From Phoma sp. XZ068 (lineage: Eukaryota; Ascomycota; Dothideomycetes; Pleosporales; Didymellaceae): a stretch of DNA of 64,000 nucleotides. The DNA is taken from NCBI GenBank assembly GCA_004835665.1, contig RBKR01000008.1, positions 496,001-560,000 on the forward strand. The letters run 5' to 3'. The notes beneath the pieces are model-generated. The model made no database searches, was not told the DNA's origin, and saw only the letters and a list, made by a program, of their open reading frames with translations. Within the stretch, counting starts at the first letter, position 1, and every line of letters begins with the position of its first letter. The translations under genes and the position numbers were made by a program. Shown here in pieces: positions 51,165 to 61,275 of this stretch.

Positions 51165-53880
51165 ATGAGTCCAATTCAGCAGCTGCAATCAGCCCGGGCG
51201 CTCGCGTTAGGCGACGGTAGATACTACCCTACCATTATCCCGGGCGTGCTGCCCATCATAAGCTTCAGTGCAGACCAGAGCCTCGAAGTCCAACGATGGG
51301 GCGCTGATTTCCTGGCTGAAGCCTTCGCATCCCCAGCATGGCCATCAGACGTGAAGGAAAACAGCGCGCCGTCAGTTTTGGCTACGCTGAAGGATTACTT
51401 GGAGAACGTCAACGACATGAGCGTCGTCAAGAGCTCCGTGCAAGCGGCTGCAAGTGTATACCCGCTTGTCTACAGACATACGTGAGTGGAACCCCTCGAA
51501 CCTCAGATAGCCTGACCCCCAATCATGAGTGCAATGTGCGTTGTACGCTCACCCTCGAATCCCCGTACACGCGTGGTTGCACTTCTGTCGAACCCTGTCT
51601 TATATTTGCGTGCACCAGTGTTCACAACGCCGGCGATGCCCAAAGCTGGCAGCTCATGTCAGCCATCAAAGCGAATATCCTGCGACGAATGGACTCAGCC
51701 TCGCCGGGCGTGCGCGTGTGCTGTGTCAAGTTCCTGCAACAGGTCGTCTTGGTACAGACACCCGGTGTAGTTGATCCAAGGGTAAATAGTTACAACGCTC
51801 CCAATCGCTTGATGCATTCTCACACATCGCAGCGGCCTGACCACAACGATATCTCCCTCGCCCTCGTACCCCGCGACCACCCCCTCATCCCATACGTGAG
51901 CCTCGAGGCAGAAGGGCATGGACTGCTCGACCGATTGTTGGATATCATACACGGAGATCACAGGTCAGATAGGCACAGCCAGGATCCAAGCATAGCTCTG
52001 ACATGGAATAGTGACGGTCTGCTCGTTACAGCAACGCTCAACACATTGGGCGTGCTGATGCACCGACGACCAATCGCGGCGAACAAGATACTGACCAGCA
52101 TCTTCAACTTCAACCCCTTGAAGCTTGCCAACTCGCCCCTGACGCCCAAGAACAAAGTCATTATGAAGTCGATCGAGCGCACAACGAGATCGCTGCTGAT
52201 GAACATTATGAAGAGGTAGGCTCTCACATGACGTACAGGCCCAACATGAAGATACTCACAGTCATCAGGGACCCTCAAAACCCTATCAATGGTAGGATAC
52301 AGCAGTTCCTCGAACGTATGCACCGTATGCGCGTTGAGATGGTTGACGAGGTCAACCGCAAACGACCAGCTCCCAGCGAGCCAACTGACGGCCTTGACCA
52401 AGCTAAGAGACAGCGAGTAGCTGCAGGTGCTCCTTCTGCCGTGATTCAAGATAGTATGCCTATTGCACCACCACTGCCACCAGGCCCGGTCAGCTGGCGT
52501 CAGCTGTTCACATTGAATCCTGAAGGCAGCACGGTGAACTTTGATGTGCAAGCCTTCCGTGATCCGGAGCAGCTGGTGAGAATTCTTGTGCCCGTGCTGC
52601 AGTCAGTGGACCACGTCAAGCTAGGCCATGCTATGAACGTACGTTATCTGCTCCCCTTCCACAATATCGGTTGCTATTGTTGCTCTGAAATCCCCTTCGT
52701 CATCGATAATGCAAATTATCACATTACAACCTCACTCCCTTGCGGCGCCGCCAGAGCAATAGCGGTTACTGGCAAACACATACGCTTGAGAAATGGGCTG
52801 ATATAATTGCAGATCGTCCGTTCCCGGTACCTGAGTCTGAGTCAAGCTATGCCTCGCGCACCTGCAGCACCTGCTGCGGAAGACGAAGAGGAATACGAAC
52901 CTGATTTTGAGCCTGAGGATGCCGAGCAAATAATCAACAAACTTGATGGCCTCCCACCAACTGATCTAACGTTCCAACCTGGATCGTCTACATCGTTAGC
53001 GCCATACAAGCTTCCAGATGCGCCACCCTTATCAGAACAGGAGGTCCAGAAATACGGCGATATGACAGTATACCGAGCGTTCGGCATGCTCAGCAGTGTT
53101 GATGACACACAGAAGAGCAAGGTCGCTAAGGGTGGTTTCAATCGACTTGCAGCAAGTGATTATGGCCGCGATGCATGGGTGACAATACTTTCACGACTAG
53201 CCACACGAGCCAGCGCTGGCCTCGATGACCCTCTTGAGGGCATCAAGGACGAGCATTCCATCAGCAACTCGAAGGGAAGCCTTTCAATTAGCAATACCGT
53301 ACGGGATGGCATGTACAACTACATCATCTCTGACTGGAAGAAGCGCATTGACGTTGCCACACTCTGGTTAAACGAAGAATGGTACAACGACACTGTACTG
53401 GCCCAGTCAAAGGATGTCGCCACCAATGGTACCGCAAACGGGGACACTTTCACGTCTGTCCTCAATGCACCAAATGGCAACTACCAACGATGCGCACTCC
53501 GCTTGATAGATGGTATCCTCCCCTATGTCGAGCATACGGATAAGATCATCCTGCGCTTCCTCTCCGAAGTTCCTGCTTTGAACTACGAAATCTTGATTCG
53601 GTTGAAGAAGATGGCTGAAGATCCAGAGCGTATCGATCTCGCCTGCAGTGCGCTACACTACCTCTACATGTTTAGACCACCGGTCAGAGACATTGTGGTC
53701 AACGTTCTTACCGAGATCTACCAATCGAACGATCGTGCAAGACCAAGTGCGAAGAAACTGCTGGCTAGGTGGAAACCCGAAGTTTTAGGCGAAGAGGCTG
53801 CTCCGCCAGTCAAATCAGAGGGCGAGCAGATCGCAAAGGAGAGTGCGAATGGGGCGCTGGAGGTCAAGGCCGCCTCATAG
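51165..53880 (+). CDS. PTA1: Pta1/symplekin, cleavage and polyadenylation factor scaffold
   Basis: Five exons (51165-51481, 51619-51781, 51833-52215, 52269-52638, 52813-53880) with introns of 137, 51, 53 and 174 nt encode 766 aa. The N-terminal HEAT-repeat region matches the symplekin/Pta1 N-terminal family: LPIISFSADQSLEVQRWGAD, VRVCCVKFLQQVVLVQTP, and later KSIERTTRSLLMNIMKR followed by NGRIQQFLERMHRMR. A central acidic linker (EDEEEYEPDFEPED) precedes a second helical block (GNYQRCALRLIDGILPYVEH). In yeast, Pta1 scaffolds CPF by bridging the nuclease and phosphatase modules and binding Ssu72. Introns 1 and 4 are longer than the local norm, and the first could contain an unrecognised micro-exon; the frame is consistent without one. 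Confidence 0.92.
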
Positions 53881-54215
53881 ACTACGATGATACGATGGAG
53901 ACGATGCGAACTGGCGAACAGCTAGGCACGAGGTTGCGTTGAACATATGTATACCCAAAAACGACTGCTTCGGCATGAACGAGATGTTTGTTTCATGGTA
54001 CGGCGGATGCATAGATGGCGAACTTCTACATCACCCGAGCCTTTTTAGTCTACAGCAAATAGTTATACAGCCTGCCTGTAGCCGCCAGTAAAGGCTTGCT
54101 GTGCGGCAGAGTAGTGTAGGATAATGCTGAAGCCTTTTATTCTTACTTATAAGACTTCGCCCACATTAGCCATCCATTCATCATAACCCAACCTACGATA
54201 GTCAACCAAGCTGAT
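53881..54215. other. Intergenic region downstream of PTA1
   Basis: About 335 nt with no coding signal; presumably it holds the PTA1 3' UTR. Confidence 0.4.
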
Positions 54216-54889
54216 ATGTCTCAGACTTTCTTCGAGCCTTCGGGCGATCTGGAGCACCTTGTTGATGACTTAAGTCGGATACCTCGCTTTCTTTTCTGGA
54301 TCGTTTCGCCTCAGTCTGCTGGCACCACTACGCTCAAATACGTAGAATCGGTCGCAGCCAAAAAGAAATAAGAACCTGGTGGCATCCTTCAACTATATAG
54401 CGAGGATGGCAAGGACATGCTTGAGAAACACTTCCAGTGGGAAACTGGTCCGCTTCGCAAAGCTTTCCCTATAACATTATGGACTCCAGAGAGGACTCCA
54501 GGTTGCGGAAATCATCGCTAACCGAAATTACATGCAAGCCAAGTTTCAACTTATGCTTTTCGTAAGCCTACTCTCACTCAATGCCCGGCGTATGGAACCA
54601 GATTCTGGAATGTAGGAGGGTTTGAAAAAATGGATGGAGTTAGTATCAGTATCATGCTCGACTACCAGGACTGATATACTGGTAAGTATCAAGATAATGT
54701 GTACCTCTCGAGGGCCTTGAGATGTTGTCCACGATATCAGATCTCTTTCCTGAGTACAGACAATACGATATGATCATGTATGATATACAAGAGTATCAAC
54801 GCCAACTTGAAGCGAGTTACGTGGACCCAAACGGGGAATTACTGCGTGTAAAAAAGAAAAGAACGCGCGGAATTAGAACGGGCGCTTGA
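54216..54889 (+). pseudogene. Broken gene related to fungal DUF7587-type proteins
   Basis: The reading frame starts at ATG 54216 (MSQTFFEPSGDLEHL) and includes IPRFLFWIVSPQSAGTTT. That resembles the opening of a large fungal family (IPR-x-LFR-x-x-SP-x-SxG-x-T) I know as DUF7587. A TAA at 54369 interrupts it. The same frame stays open afterwards (GILQLYSEDGKDMLEKHFQW) to a second stop near 54519. Further protein-like pieces follow in other frames: YMQAKFQLMLFVSLLS, then MLSTISDLFPEYRQYDMIMY ending at 54889. I found no intron that removes the first stop while keeping the flanking sequence. The family assignment is from memory of the motif. Confidence 0.5.
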
Positions 54890-55477
54890 GAGGATGCACA
54901 GCAAGTGTTCACCAGTTCAGTATAACAAAAACAATACAGGCTTCCCTGGCAGTAGAACGATTCCACTCATATATAGCGCCTCCTACTACCAAATTACCTC
55001 AGGCTCCGACGGAGCAAGTCTTCATGCCTTAAGTGTCAACGAAACCGGGTGATCTTCAAACAACGGAGAAAAGAACCATCGGAGCCATCAAATTATCGAA
55101 TATTCAAGGGGTCTGAACTGTGAAGATCAAACTACAAGTTTCGGAAAAAGATAGGCTGGTCAACAGGAGAGCAAAAGACAGGGAAGAACAACAGACCACA
55201 ATCATGCTGTACTGAGGGTCGGTCATGTTCGCACAAGCTACATAGAAGCGACCAAGATTCACGTTATTTGGATTTATGGACATGGACGAGGAAGAAACCT
55301 ACTAGTATGAAGTACAGGAAAACGCAATGGCAGGAGGGGCAGGATATCTTATCCCTGGTGAAGGATATGTTGACCTCAATACCAGAACATGGAATTTCAC
55401 ACAGCACATCTTGGATCATAGACGTTCACACAACTCGCATTGAACAATATGCTTTTGTACAACCGTACAACAATCGC
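54890..55477. other. Intergenic region, no gene seen
   Basis: About 590 nt between the broken gene and the GFA-family gene's stop codon. Somewhat AT-rich, no coding signal. Confidence 0.4.
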
Positions 55478-56022
55478 TCACAGACCTTGCTCCTTCTCTG
55501 CCTTAATCTCCGCGACCCTCTTCTCGGCAGTCTCCTTGGTATAGCTGCGCCCATCCATCTCCTTGAATCTCAACGTCTCTACCTCCGGTACATCCTCAAA
55601 CTGCCTGATATTGATGATGCTGATTCCTTCAAACATGCCAGGCCGCACGCTACGCGCCATGCACGAGCTGCCGCAGGTGGGGCAGAAGTAGTGCGCGACA
55701 GAGTGCGTTGCGAACGTGTACGACTGTCACGTCTCAGATATGCACTTCGGGCGCAGAACGGGTGGGGTGACCCTGGAAAGATGGACAAAGGAAAGGGGCA
55801 GGGATTGCGTACCTTGAAATCTTCGAACTTGCCGGATGTGAATGTGACTTGCTCGTTAGGTACGTAGACCAGGAGGTAGCCATTTCGTTGGCAGATGCTG
55901 CAGTTGCATCGTACGATTTCGGTGCTTGGATCGGCTAGGGAGGGGGTTGAGACGTTGTACGAGAAAGCACCACAATGGCAGGATGCTTTGTACGTCTGGG
56001 TTGGTGCCTTGCTTTCGGACAT
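55478..56022 (-). CDS. GFA-family (glutathione-dependent formaldehyde-activating-like) zinc protein
   Basis: Two exons (56022-55813 and 55723-55478) with an 89 nt intron encode 151 aa. The conserved zinc-binding cysteines are all visible: CHCG near residue 15, CNCSIC near residue 39, and CPTCGSSC after the intron. The sheet pattern and the EKFEDF-like segment (SGKFEDFK) fit the CENP-V/GFA domain. Family members bind two zinc ions. Some act on S-hydroxymethylglutathione or related thiol adducts, but for most fungal paralogues the substrate is unknown. The intron is longer than most here; the join EDFK/SYTFATHSVAHYFC reproduces the family sequence. No targeting signal is seen, so cytosolic location is likely. 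Confidence 0.9.
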
Positions 56023-56536
56023 ATTGGCAATTCTCGTCTTCGAGTGTGTTTTTGGGTCTGATGTTGGAATTGCGAGAGACGTAACGTTTTCAGCTTGAAT
56101 TGAAGGGTTGGCCGAAGTGTCGAGTACCTAATTCCTTGGTTGCCACTCGACTTAACTTATACACATCTGAACGTCCTGGCTTACTCGCATGGTTTTCCGC
56201 TTCTATGCTAGTAGCGGGGTTACCACAATCGCTTCTCGCAAAAAAACTCCACATACGCAGATGTTAGGCCACCTGTCTACGCAGTAGCCAACCAGACGCG
56301 TCGCGGGTGCGCGTGCACTACGCGAAGTCAGCTGAGGAGGGGTTTATGGCTTTTGGAGAGCACTTTGTGAATGGCTGCCTGGATGCCTGACTCCCTGATC
56401 GCTTGAATCTGCCACATTAAACCTGGTGCGACCAACAACCCGTACTTGTGCCCCGTTACTGCTGCGCACGATAATTGGCGGAGTGATCGAGACCGCTCTT
56501 TCAATCTATTCTACTACGAATCGAGGCTGGGTATTT
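56023..56536. other. Intergenic region, no gene seen
   Basis: About 510 nt between two same-strand genes, presumably the GFA gene's promoter and the downstream region of the dehydratase gene. Confidence 0.45.
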
Positions 56537-57423
56537 CTACTTCGTCCATTTCAGACCCAGCTTGTGCATCTCAACTGCAAGCTGAAGGATGTAGTCGATA
56601 CTCTCACACTGCGTCTTCGCCTTGTGGACGTTGTCGCCCCATACGTATCTGCCATTGTTAGCACATCTGCCCAATCCAGACGGGGTCGTAACACTCACAT
56701 TCCATGTCTCCTGACCAGAATTGCATACGAATCCGGATACTTCTCCATAGCCTCCTCCAAGCTCTCCCTCAGATCTTCTTCATGCGCCGTGTTCTCAATG
56801 ATCGGTATCCTGAGCTTGTCGTAGTATCCCAGATTGCCCTGCTTGCCTCTTCCCTTCGGGATGCCCTTGATCTGCTCAATCTCCTCGATCTCAAAGCAAG
56901 CGTCTTTGCCAAATTCGCGTTCGACGAGCAGGGTAACAAGGACAGCCCATTGCGAGTGTGTGTGGATGCAGCAGCCGGCGCCGCGCTCGAATGCGGCCAT
57001 GAAGAGAGGCGTGCAGGCGGAGGGCTTAAGGACCTGGTGAAGGCGTCAGTATACAAGACCAGGCGAATCAAGGATACGATAGAGTATTGGGCTGCTGTAC
57101 CTGTGGTCGTCGAAGATACTCCTTGCTGTTAAAGTCCATGACGAACATGTCGGTGGGCTTCATGAGCTCTTTCTGCACACCACTGGGCGCAATGTAGATC
57201 TTGTCTTCATGGCGAATACTTGTGCCTCCACCTGTGCCTGTGACCTGGCAGTATCGTCGTGTTAGCATTCACATCAAGAGCATGTCTCAATCACCTCCTA
57301 GTTGGTAGATCATACCCATCCTAAGGTGTAGAAGTGCGCGCAAAGCGTGCAGATGTGGTTTGCTGGGTGGTGTGGATCTTCCGAGCGGATGAGCGCTTCT
57401 GCATCTTGCGAATTAGACGCCAT
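56537..57423 (-). CDS. MDE1: Methylthioribulose-1-phosphate dehydratase (methionine salvage)
   Basis: Four exons (57423-57316, 57244-57101, 57033-56699, 56648-56537) with introns of 71, 67 and 50 nt encode 232 aa. It is a class II aldolase fold enzyme: LCAHFYTLGWVTGTGGGTSI is the family entry motif. A substrate-binding segment is IYIAPSGVQKE, zinc ligands lie in CIHTHSQWA (about 117-125), and the third His lies in RRHGIYVWGD, completed across the last intron. The enzyme dehydrates 5-methylthioribulose-1-phosphate to 2,3-diketo-5-methylthiopentyl-1-phosphate, recycling methylthioadenosine from polyamine synthesis to methionine. It is cytosolic. Length is normal for fungal MtnB/Mde1. The cysteine synthase at 31-32.6 kb is the other sulfur-metabolism gene here; they are not adjacent. 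Confidence 0.94.
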
Positions 57424-57736
57424 CTTGGAGTTGTTGTAACTGAAGCGTGCTTCGAGAGGCTCAAAACTTTTTTGGGCCCATATGACGCGATGCCCGCCCG
57501 TAGCTTCGACCCACGTGGTCCCTGCCCCACCGCGGGGTGAAGCTCCTAGTCAGTCGAGGTCAAACGTAATCACATGTGAATAATGGGCTAAAGTTGAACA
57601 GATCACTGCTCGATTTCATGGCTATATATCAACCCTAGGGACTCGTATGAGGGTTTGGGTATCATCAGGCTCCTCCATCCAATCCATTATCACCGATCAT
57701 CTTCGTCGTCTTAAGTTCGTTAAGAAGCATTGGGTA
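57424..57736. other. Intergenic region, promoter of the dehydratase gene
   Basis: About 310 nt between the Par32-like gene's stop codon and the dehydratase start codon. No coding signal. Confidence 0.45.
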
Positions 57737-58307
57737 TCATCTTGTGTCTCCTGCACCTCCTGCGATCGTGTCGCCATGAGGGACCGTGGTCTCTTGTGCA
57801 AGGGGAGAAGGCTCTGGCTTCTTGTCCTTGTCTAGGTGAAGCGCGTGCTTGATCTTGTTACCAAGGCCCTGGCGATCAGGAGACTTGGAGTGTCCTCCAT
57901 GCTTCTCCTTGTAGACATTGCCTGCACCGCCGCGCTATCGCTGTTAGTCGGAGCGCGGTTGTGGGTAAACTTCAAAACATACGCCTGTGTGAAACTCGTC
58001 TTGAGGTTCGCGTGTCGCAAGCTCAGGAACGACGTCGGTGGAACGACGAGGACTATCGATAACCTGCGGTCCGAGGCGAGGCGACTTGCCTATGTTGCCA
58101 GCACCTCCACGGCCGGTGGAGAACTCGTTGGCTGTAGATTCACCCTGAGGGCCTTCGCGTGTGATAGCCCCGTCTGCGTAGACGGTGTCATCGCGCCCGA
58201 TGTTACCGGCGCCTAATGTGGATCAGTGGTTGTGCTATGGTAAAGGTCATCAGTTCGGATGCGACCGTACCTCCACGGCCAGTAGAGACGATTGGTGTAG
58301 TAGACAT
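57737..58307 (-). CDS. Par32-like protein (DUF3602) with GRGGAGN repeats
   Basis: Three exons (58307-58271, 58212-57983, 57934-57737) with introns of 58 and 48 nt encode 154 aa. Three copies of TGRGGAGN(I/V) are spaced about 45 residues apart. Notably, both introns interrupt a copy: the first splits GRGG/AGN and the second splits TG/RGGAGN. A fourth, partial copy (AGGAGDTR) ends the protein. The rest is hydrophilic, with a short basic helix (NKIKHALHLDKDKKPE). This repeat defines the fungal Par32/DUF3602 family. Yeast Par32 is hyperphosphorylated after TORC1 inhibition and inhibits Mep ammonium transporters. Whether this small family member does the same is inference. Confidence 0.88.
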
Positions 58308-59126
58308 GTTGATTTCGTTGGTAGGTCTAGTATCAAAAGGAAGCGTACTTTGTCAACAAATCTTGACAATGTAGTGTAGTGGAGACCGAGTAAACAGGGG
58401 ACCAGGTGCCTTATATTTGCTCTTTCTTTGCGCCGCAACATTCCATCAAATGACGCAACCACATCTTGTGCAGCTCCTGGCAGTACCAGCCATTCAGCGC
58501 GGGATGAGAGAAGCCTCCGAGTCGAAAGACGCCGCCATGGTCGTTAGTCTGCGCAGTTGAACCAAATGAGCAGTCAGGCCAAGGTAAAAACGAGCATGTG
58601 GGAAAGATATCTGGATAGTTCCCTGATTACGCCGGTACAGTTTTGTGATGGCGTGAGGTGATGCTATCGTTTACGCAGATAAGACGGGTTCGGATGATAG
58701 GTTAAGATTGTGACTAAGCTACATACACCCTTGAAGCATCCCACTGTCTCGACAAAGGCAAGCCACTTGCAATGTTGGTTTCCGGAAGTGCGAAGTGGCT
58801 GATCTGCAAGTGATGTCAAGGATCGCTACCAGGCTTCGGGTGAAGCACGACATGATCTGACAGTTGCCCCCCCTAAGGCAGGGACAAGGCAGTAGCTCGC
58901 ATAGGGCTGACATTCGTGAGGCTCAAAACAGAGAAATCGCTGTATCCGTGTGGAGCGTTGTGATTTGAGTTGGATAAAAGGTTGTTTGGGTAGCTGCTGG
59001 TGGCCGTATTGAAGAGGACTTCAGCTACGTCATTCTAGGTACAGCCCAAGTATTAAAGCGAAAAGCTGAGATCTAAGCGGACCATGGGTATCGAACAAAT
59101 CTCTAATTAAAATGATAATCATGACC
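58308..59126. other. Intergenic region, promoter of the Par32-like gene
   Basis: About 820 nt. Only short ORFs without motifs; it also holds the 3' region of the DUF1295 gene. Confidence 0.45.
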
Positions 59127-60197
59127 TTAGGAGGCTCGCAAGTCTTCCTCGTCACTAGGCCTTCCAACACGGCCCTCTTCCGCGCCTCTGCTCTGCACCT
59201 TGCTTTGATCTGCATGCTTCGCCGGATCGAAGACGTAAATCGGGAATTCCAGGAATATGGTCCTCTTCAAAATGATTGGCATCTTTTCGTACAACTGTGG
59301 AGGGAACGGTATAAGGATACTCGTTCTACTTAGCCATCGTGCATAAGCCGGCCAGTTGTTGCCCTTTTCATATCTCTTCTTTGCGCCTGGTCGTTCTTGG
59401 AGAGTCAAGCCTGAAACGAACATGAGTAGTAGAGTGAGGAAGAATGGACCAAGAATCGAAGCGTATAGTGCCGAATAGGCTCCACCCGAGACGTAGTTGT
59501 ATGCGGCTGGCGAAACGGCGATAGCGAACATTCCGAACTGGATGATCATCTCTCCGAAATAATTTGGATGTCTGGTCCATGCAAATAGGCCGACATCGCA
59601 GACTGCACCATCGTGTTGGTGAGCGCTTCTGAATCGGTACTTCTGAATGTCCGATACACTCTCCATAATGAAGCCAATCGAGTAAAGAATTATGCCGGCA
59701 ATATCTCGTCCAGTACCGAAGGCGGGCTGAGGAAATTGCGTGACGTTTGGCGAGTTGAGGATAGTTACTGGTAAAGAGCAGGTCCAAACCCAAAACATCT
59801 GGCTGAGGACTGTTAGTATTGTCCGAAAAAGCCACATGCAGGCATGGTGATGTTTCACTCACAATACCCAGAAGCCCAGGAATGACCAGAACTTGTCTCT
59901 TTTGTCGTCAAAGCGATCGTCCTTCCCCGTCTTCAATATTCTGAACAACAAGAATGCACTCAGACGTGCACCCCAAACCATCATGAACACCGAAACCACA
60001 ATGTTGCGCGCATTGCCCCTGTTTTCACTAAGAGCGAGGGTGATGACAGAGAGTACGACAAAATTGGTGCCGCCGGCGAAGTCCGTAAGTTTGTCAAACT
60101 TCAAAGAGAACGCGATCGCAAAGAAAAAGAGCTGGTATGCGACAGTAATTAGGAAGGTGATCGCGAGGTAGTAGTTGTCCAGCACATGGTTAGCCAT
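59127..60197 (-). CDS. DUF1295 multi-pass membrane protein (steroid 5-alpha-reductase-like)
   Basis: Two exons (60197-59863 and 59802-59127) with a 60 nt intron encode 336 aa. Several membrane helices are evident: YYLAITFLITVAYQLFFFAI, NFVVLSVITLAL, IVVSVFMMVWGARLSAFLLF, FWVFQMFWVWTCSLPV, GIILYSIGFIMESVSD, FGMFAIAVSPAAY and LGPFFLTLLLMFVSGL. The signature LFAWTRHPNYFGEMIIQFG is the conserved cofactor-binding region shared with steroid reductases and isoprenylcysteine methyltransferases. A C-terminal YEKGNNWPAYARWLSRTSILIP segment is typical of fungal DUF1295 members. The substrate is unknown; ER localisation is likely. The splice uses GTGAGT with a CTCAG acceptor; an alternative AG four bases downstream would break the frame. 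It is divergent from the repetitive secreted protein gene. Confidence 0.88.
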
Positions 60198-61275
60198 GGG
60201 GCTGATGTAACACAGCACTACCTGGTGTGAAAAGGTACGTTGAATGTGTAGTTTCAGCAAGCAGAGTTGTTATAGACTATATTCTATACCTACGCTGCCG
60301 CTGGATCCCGAAGTTAGCGGTCGCGTTTTTAAGTCAGGCCGACTCCGTTACTATACGTAGACCATTTTTTAGACGATCTTTCGACTTGGCTGTACAAGAA
60401 GGGAACTTGGTGACGACATTAGGTGTTCAGATCGCCAAGGGCCGGCGATCGACCTCGGGCCGCTCGTCGTCGCTCTTCGACCAGCAGCCAAACAAAAACG
60501 GCGGTGCATCACGAACATGATGAACATCACTTGGCCACAAACAGAGTGGAAGGCATTCGCTATGGCAAAATCAATACCGGCACGCAATATTGGGAATACA
60601 GCACTGACCTGCTGGGGCGCAGGTGATGCTGATGAATAATTCCAGGTTACCGTGAAACGCAACTCGTGTTAGACGGCTCGCCTCGTGCAAGTCGCGTCTC
60701 AGACCTCACCACCATCGCCGCAGCCCAGACCATCATGAAGCTCAAAATCCTCCAGAACGACCTTCTCGAGGCCTGTCAGTCTGAATCGTGAGGGCTCTGT
60801 GCTGCGGCAACTCTTCTTGGCCACGCCATCCGGACAATGCGATCCCATTTTACATGCTCCTTTCATCCTAGATCGCAGACTACAACCCTGAGACACTCCG
60901 GCAACCGTAGCAGCAGCCGCGTGGAATGGCCTGCTCGAAACTCTGCACATTCTTAGAAACATAATAAGCGGGGCATGCGTCGGGTTCCCTAAGTACCATC
61001 GTTTCCACCTCAGGTGTCAACCTTTGAAAGGTTTGGAATCGCCATACCGGAACCTCACGCTCGTTTTAACCCGAGAGACCTGTCTTCTTGCGCATCCCGC
61101 CTTTTCACTCCTCCTTACTCCTCTTCGACCCTCTGCTGCGCAGGTCTTGAATGAGTCTGCATGTCTGTGACAGCCAATTTGATTCGATCCCAGCTGTGCT
61201 GTTGATGTATTAATTTTAATCTTCTTCATTCTTCCACCCTGTTTCTCGGGGCTATTCCATCATCAAACCATCATC
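60198..61275. other. Intergenic region between divergent genes
   Basis: About 1.08 kb. A reverse ORF (60699-60962) contains several Cys (GCSLRSRMKGACKMGSHC) but no signal peptide or convincing exon structure. The region likely holds both promoters. An AT-rich patch near 61205-61225 lies about 50-70 nt upstream of the forward gene. Confidence 0.4.

Noticed and set aside
60699..60962. Cys-containing reverse ORF, considered as a small secreted effector
   Set aside because: No signal peptide, and the Cys spacing matches no pattern I know.
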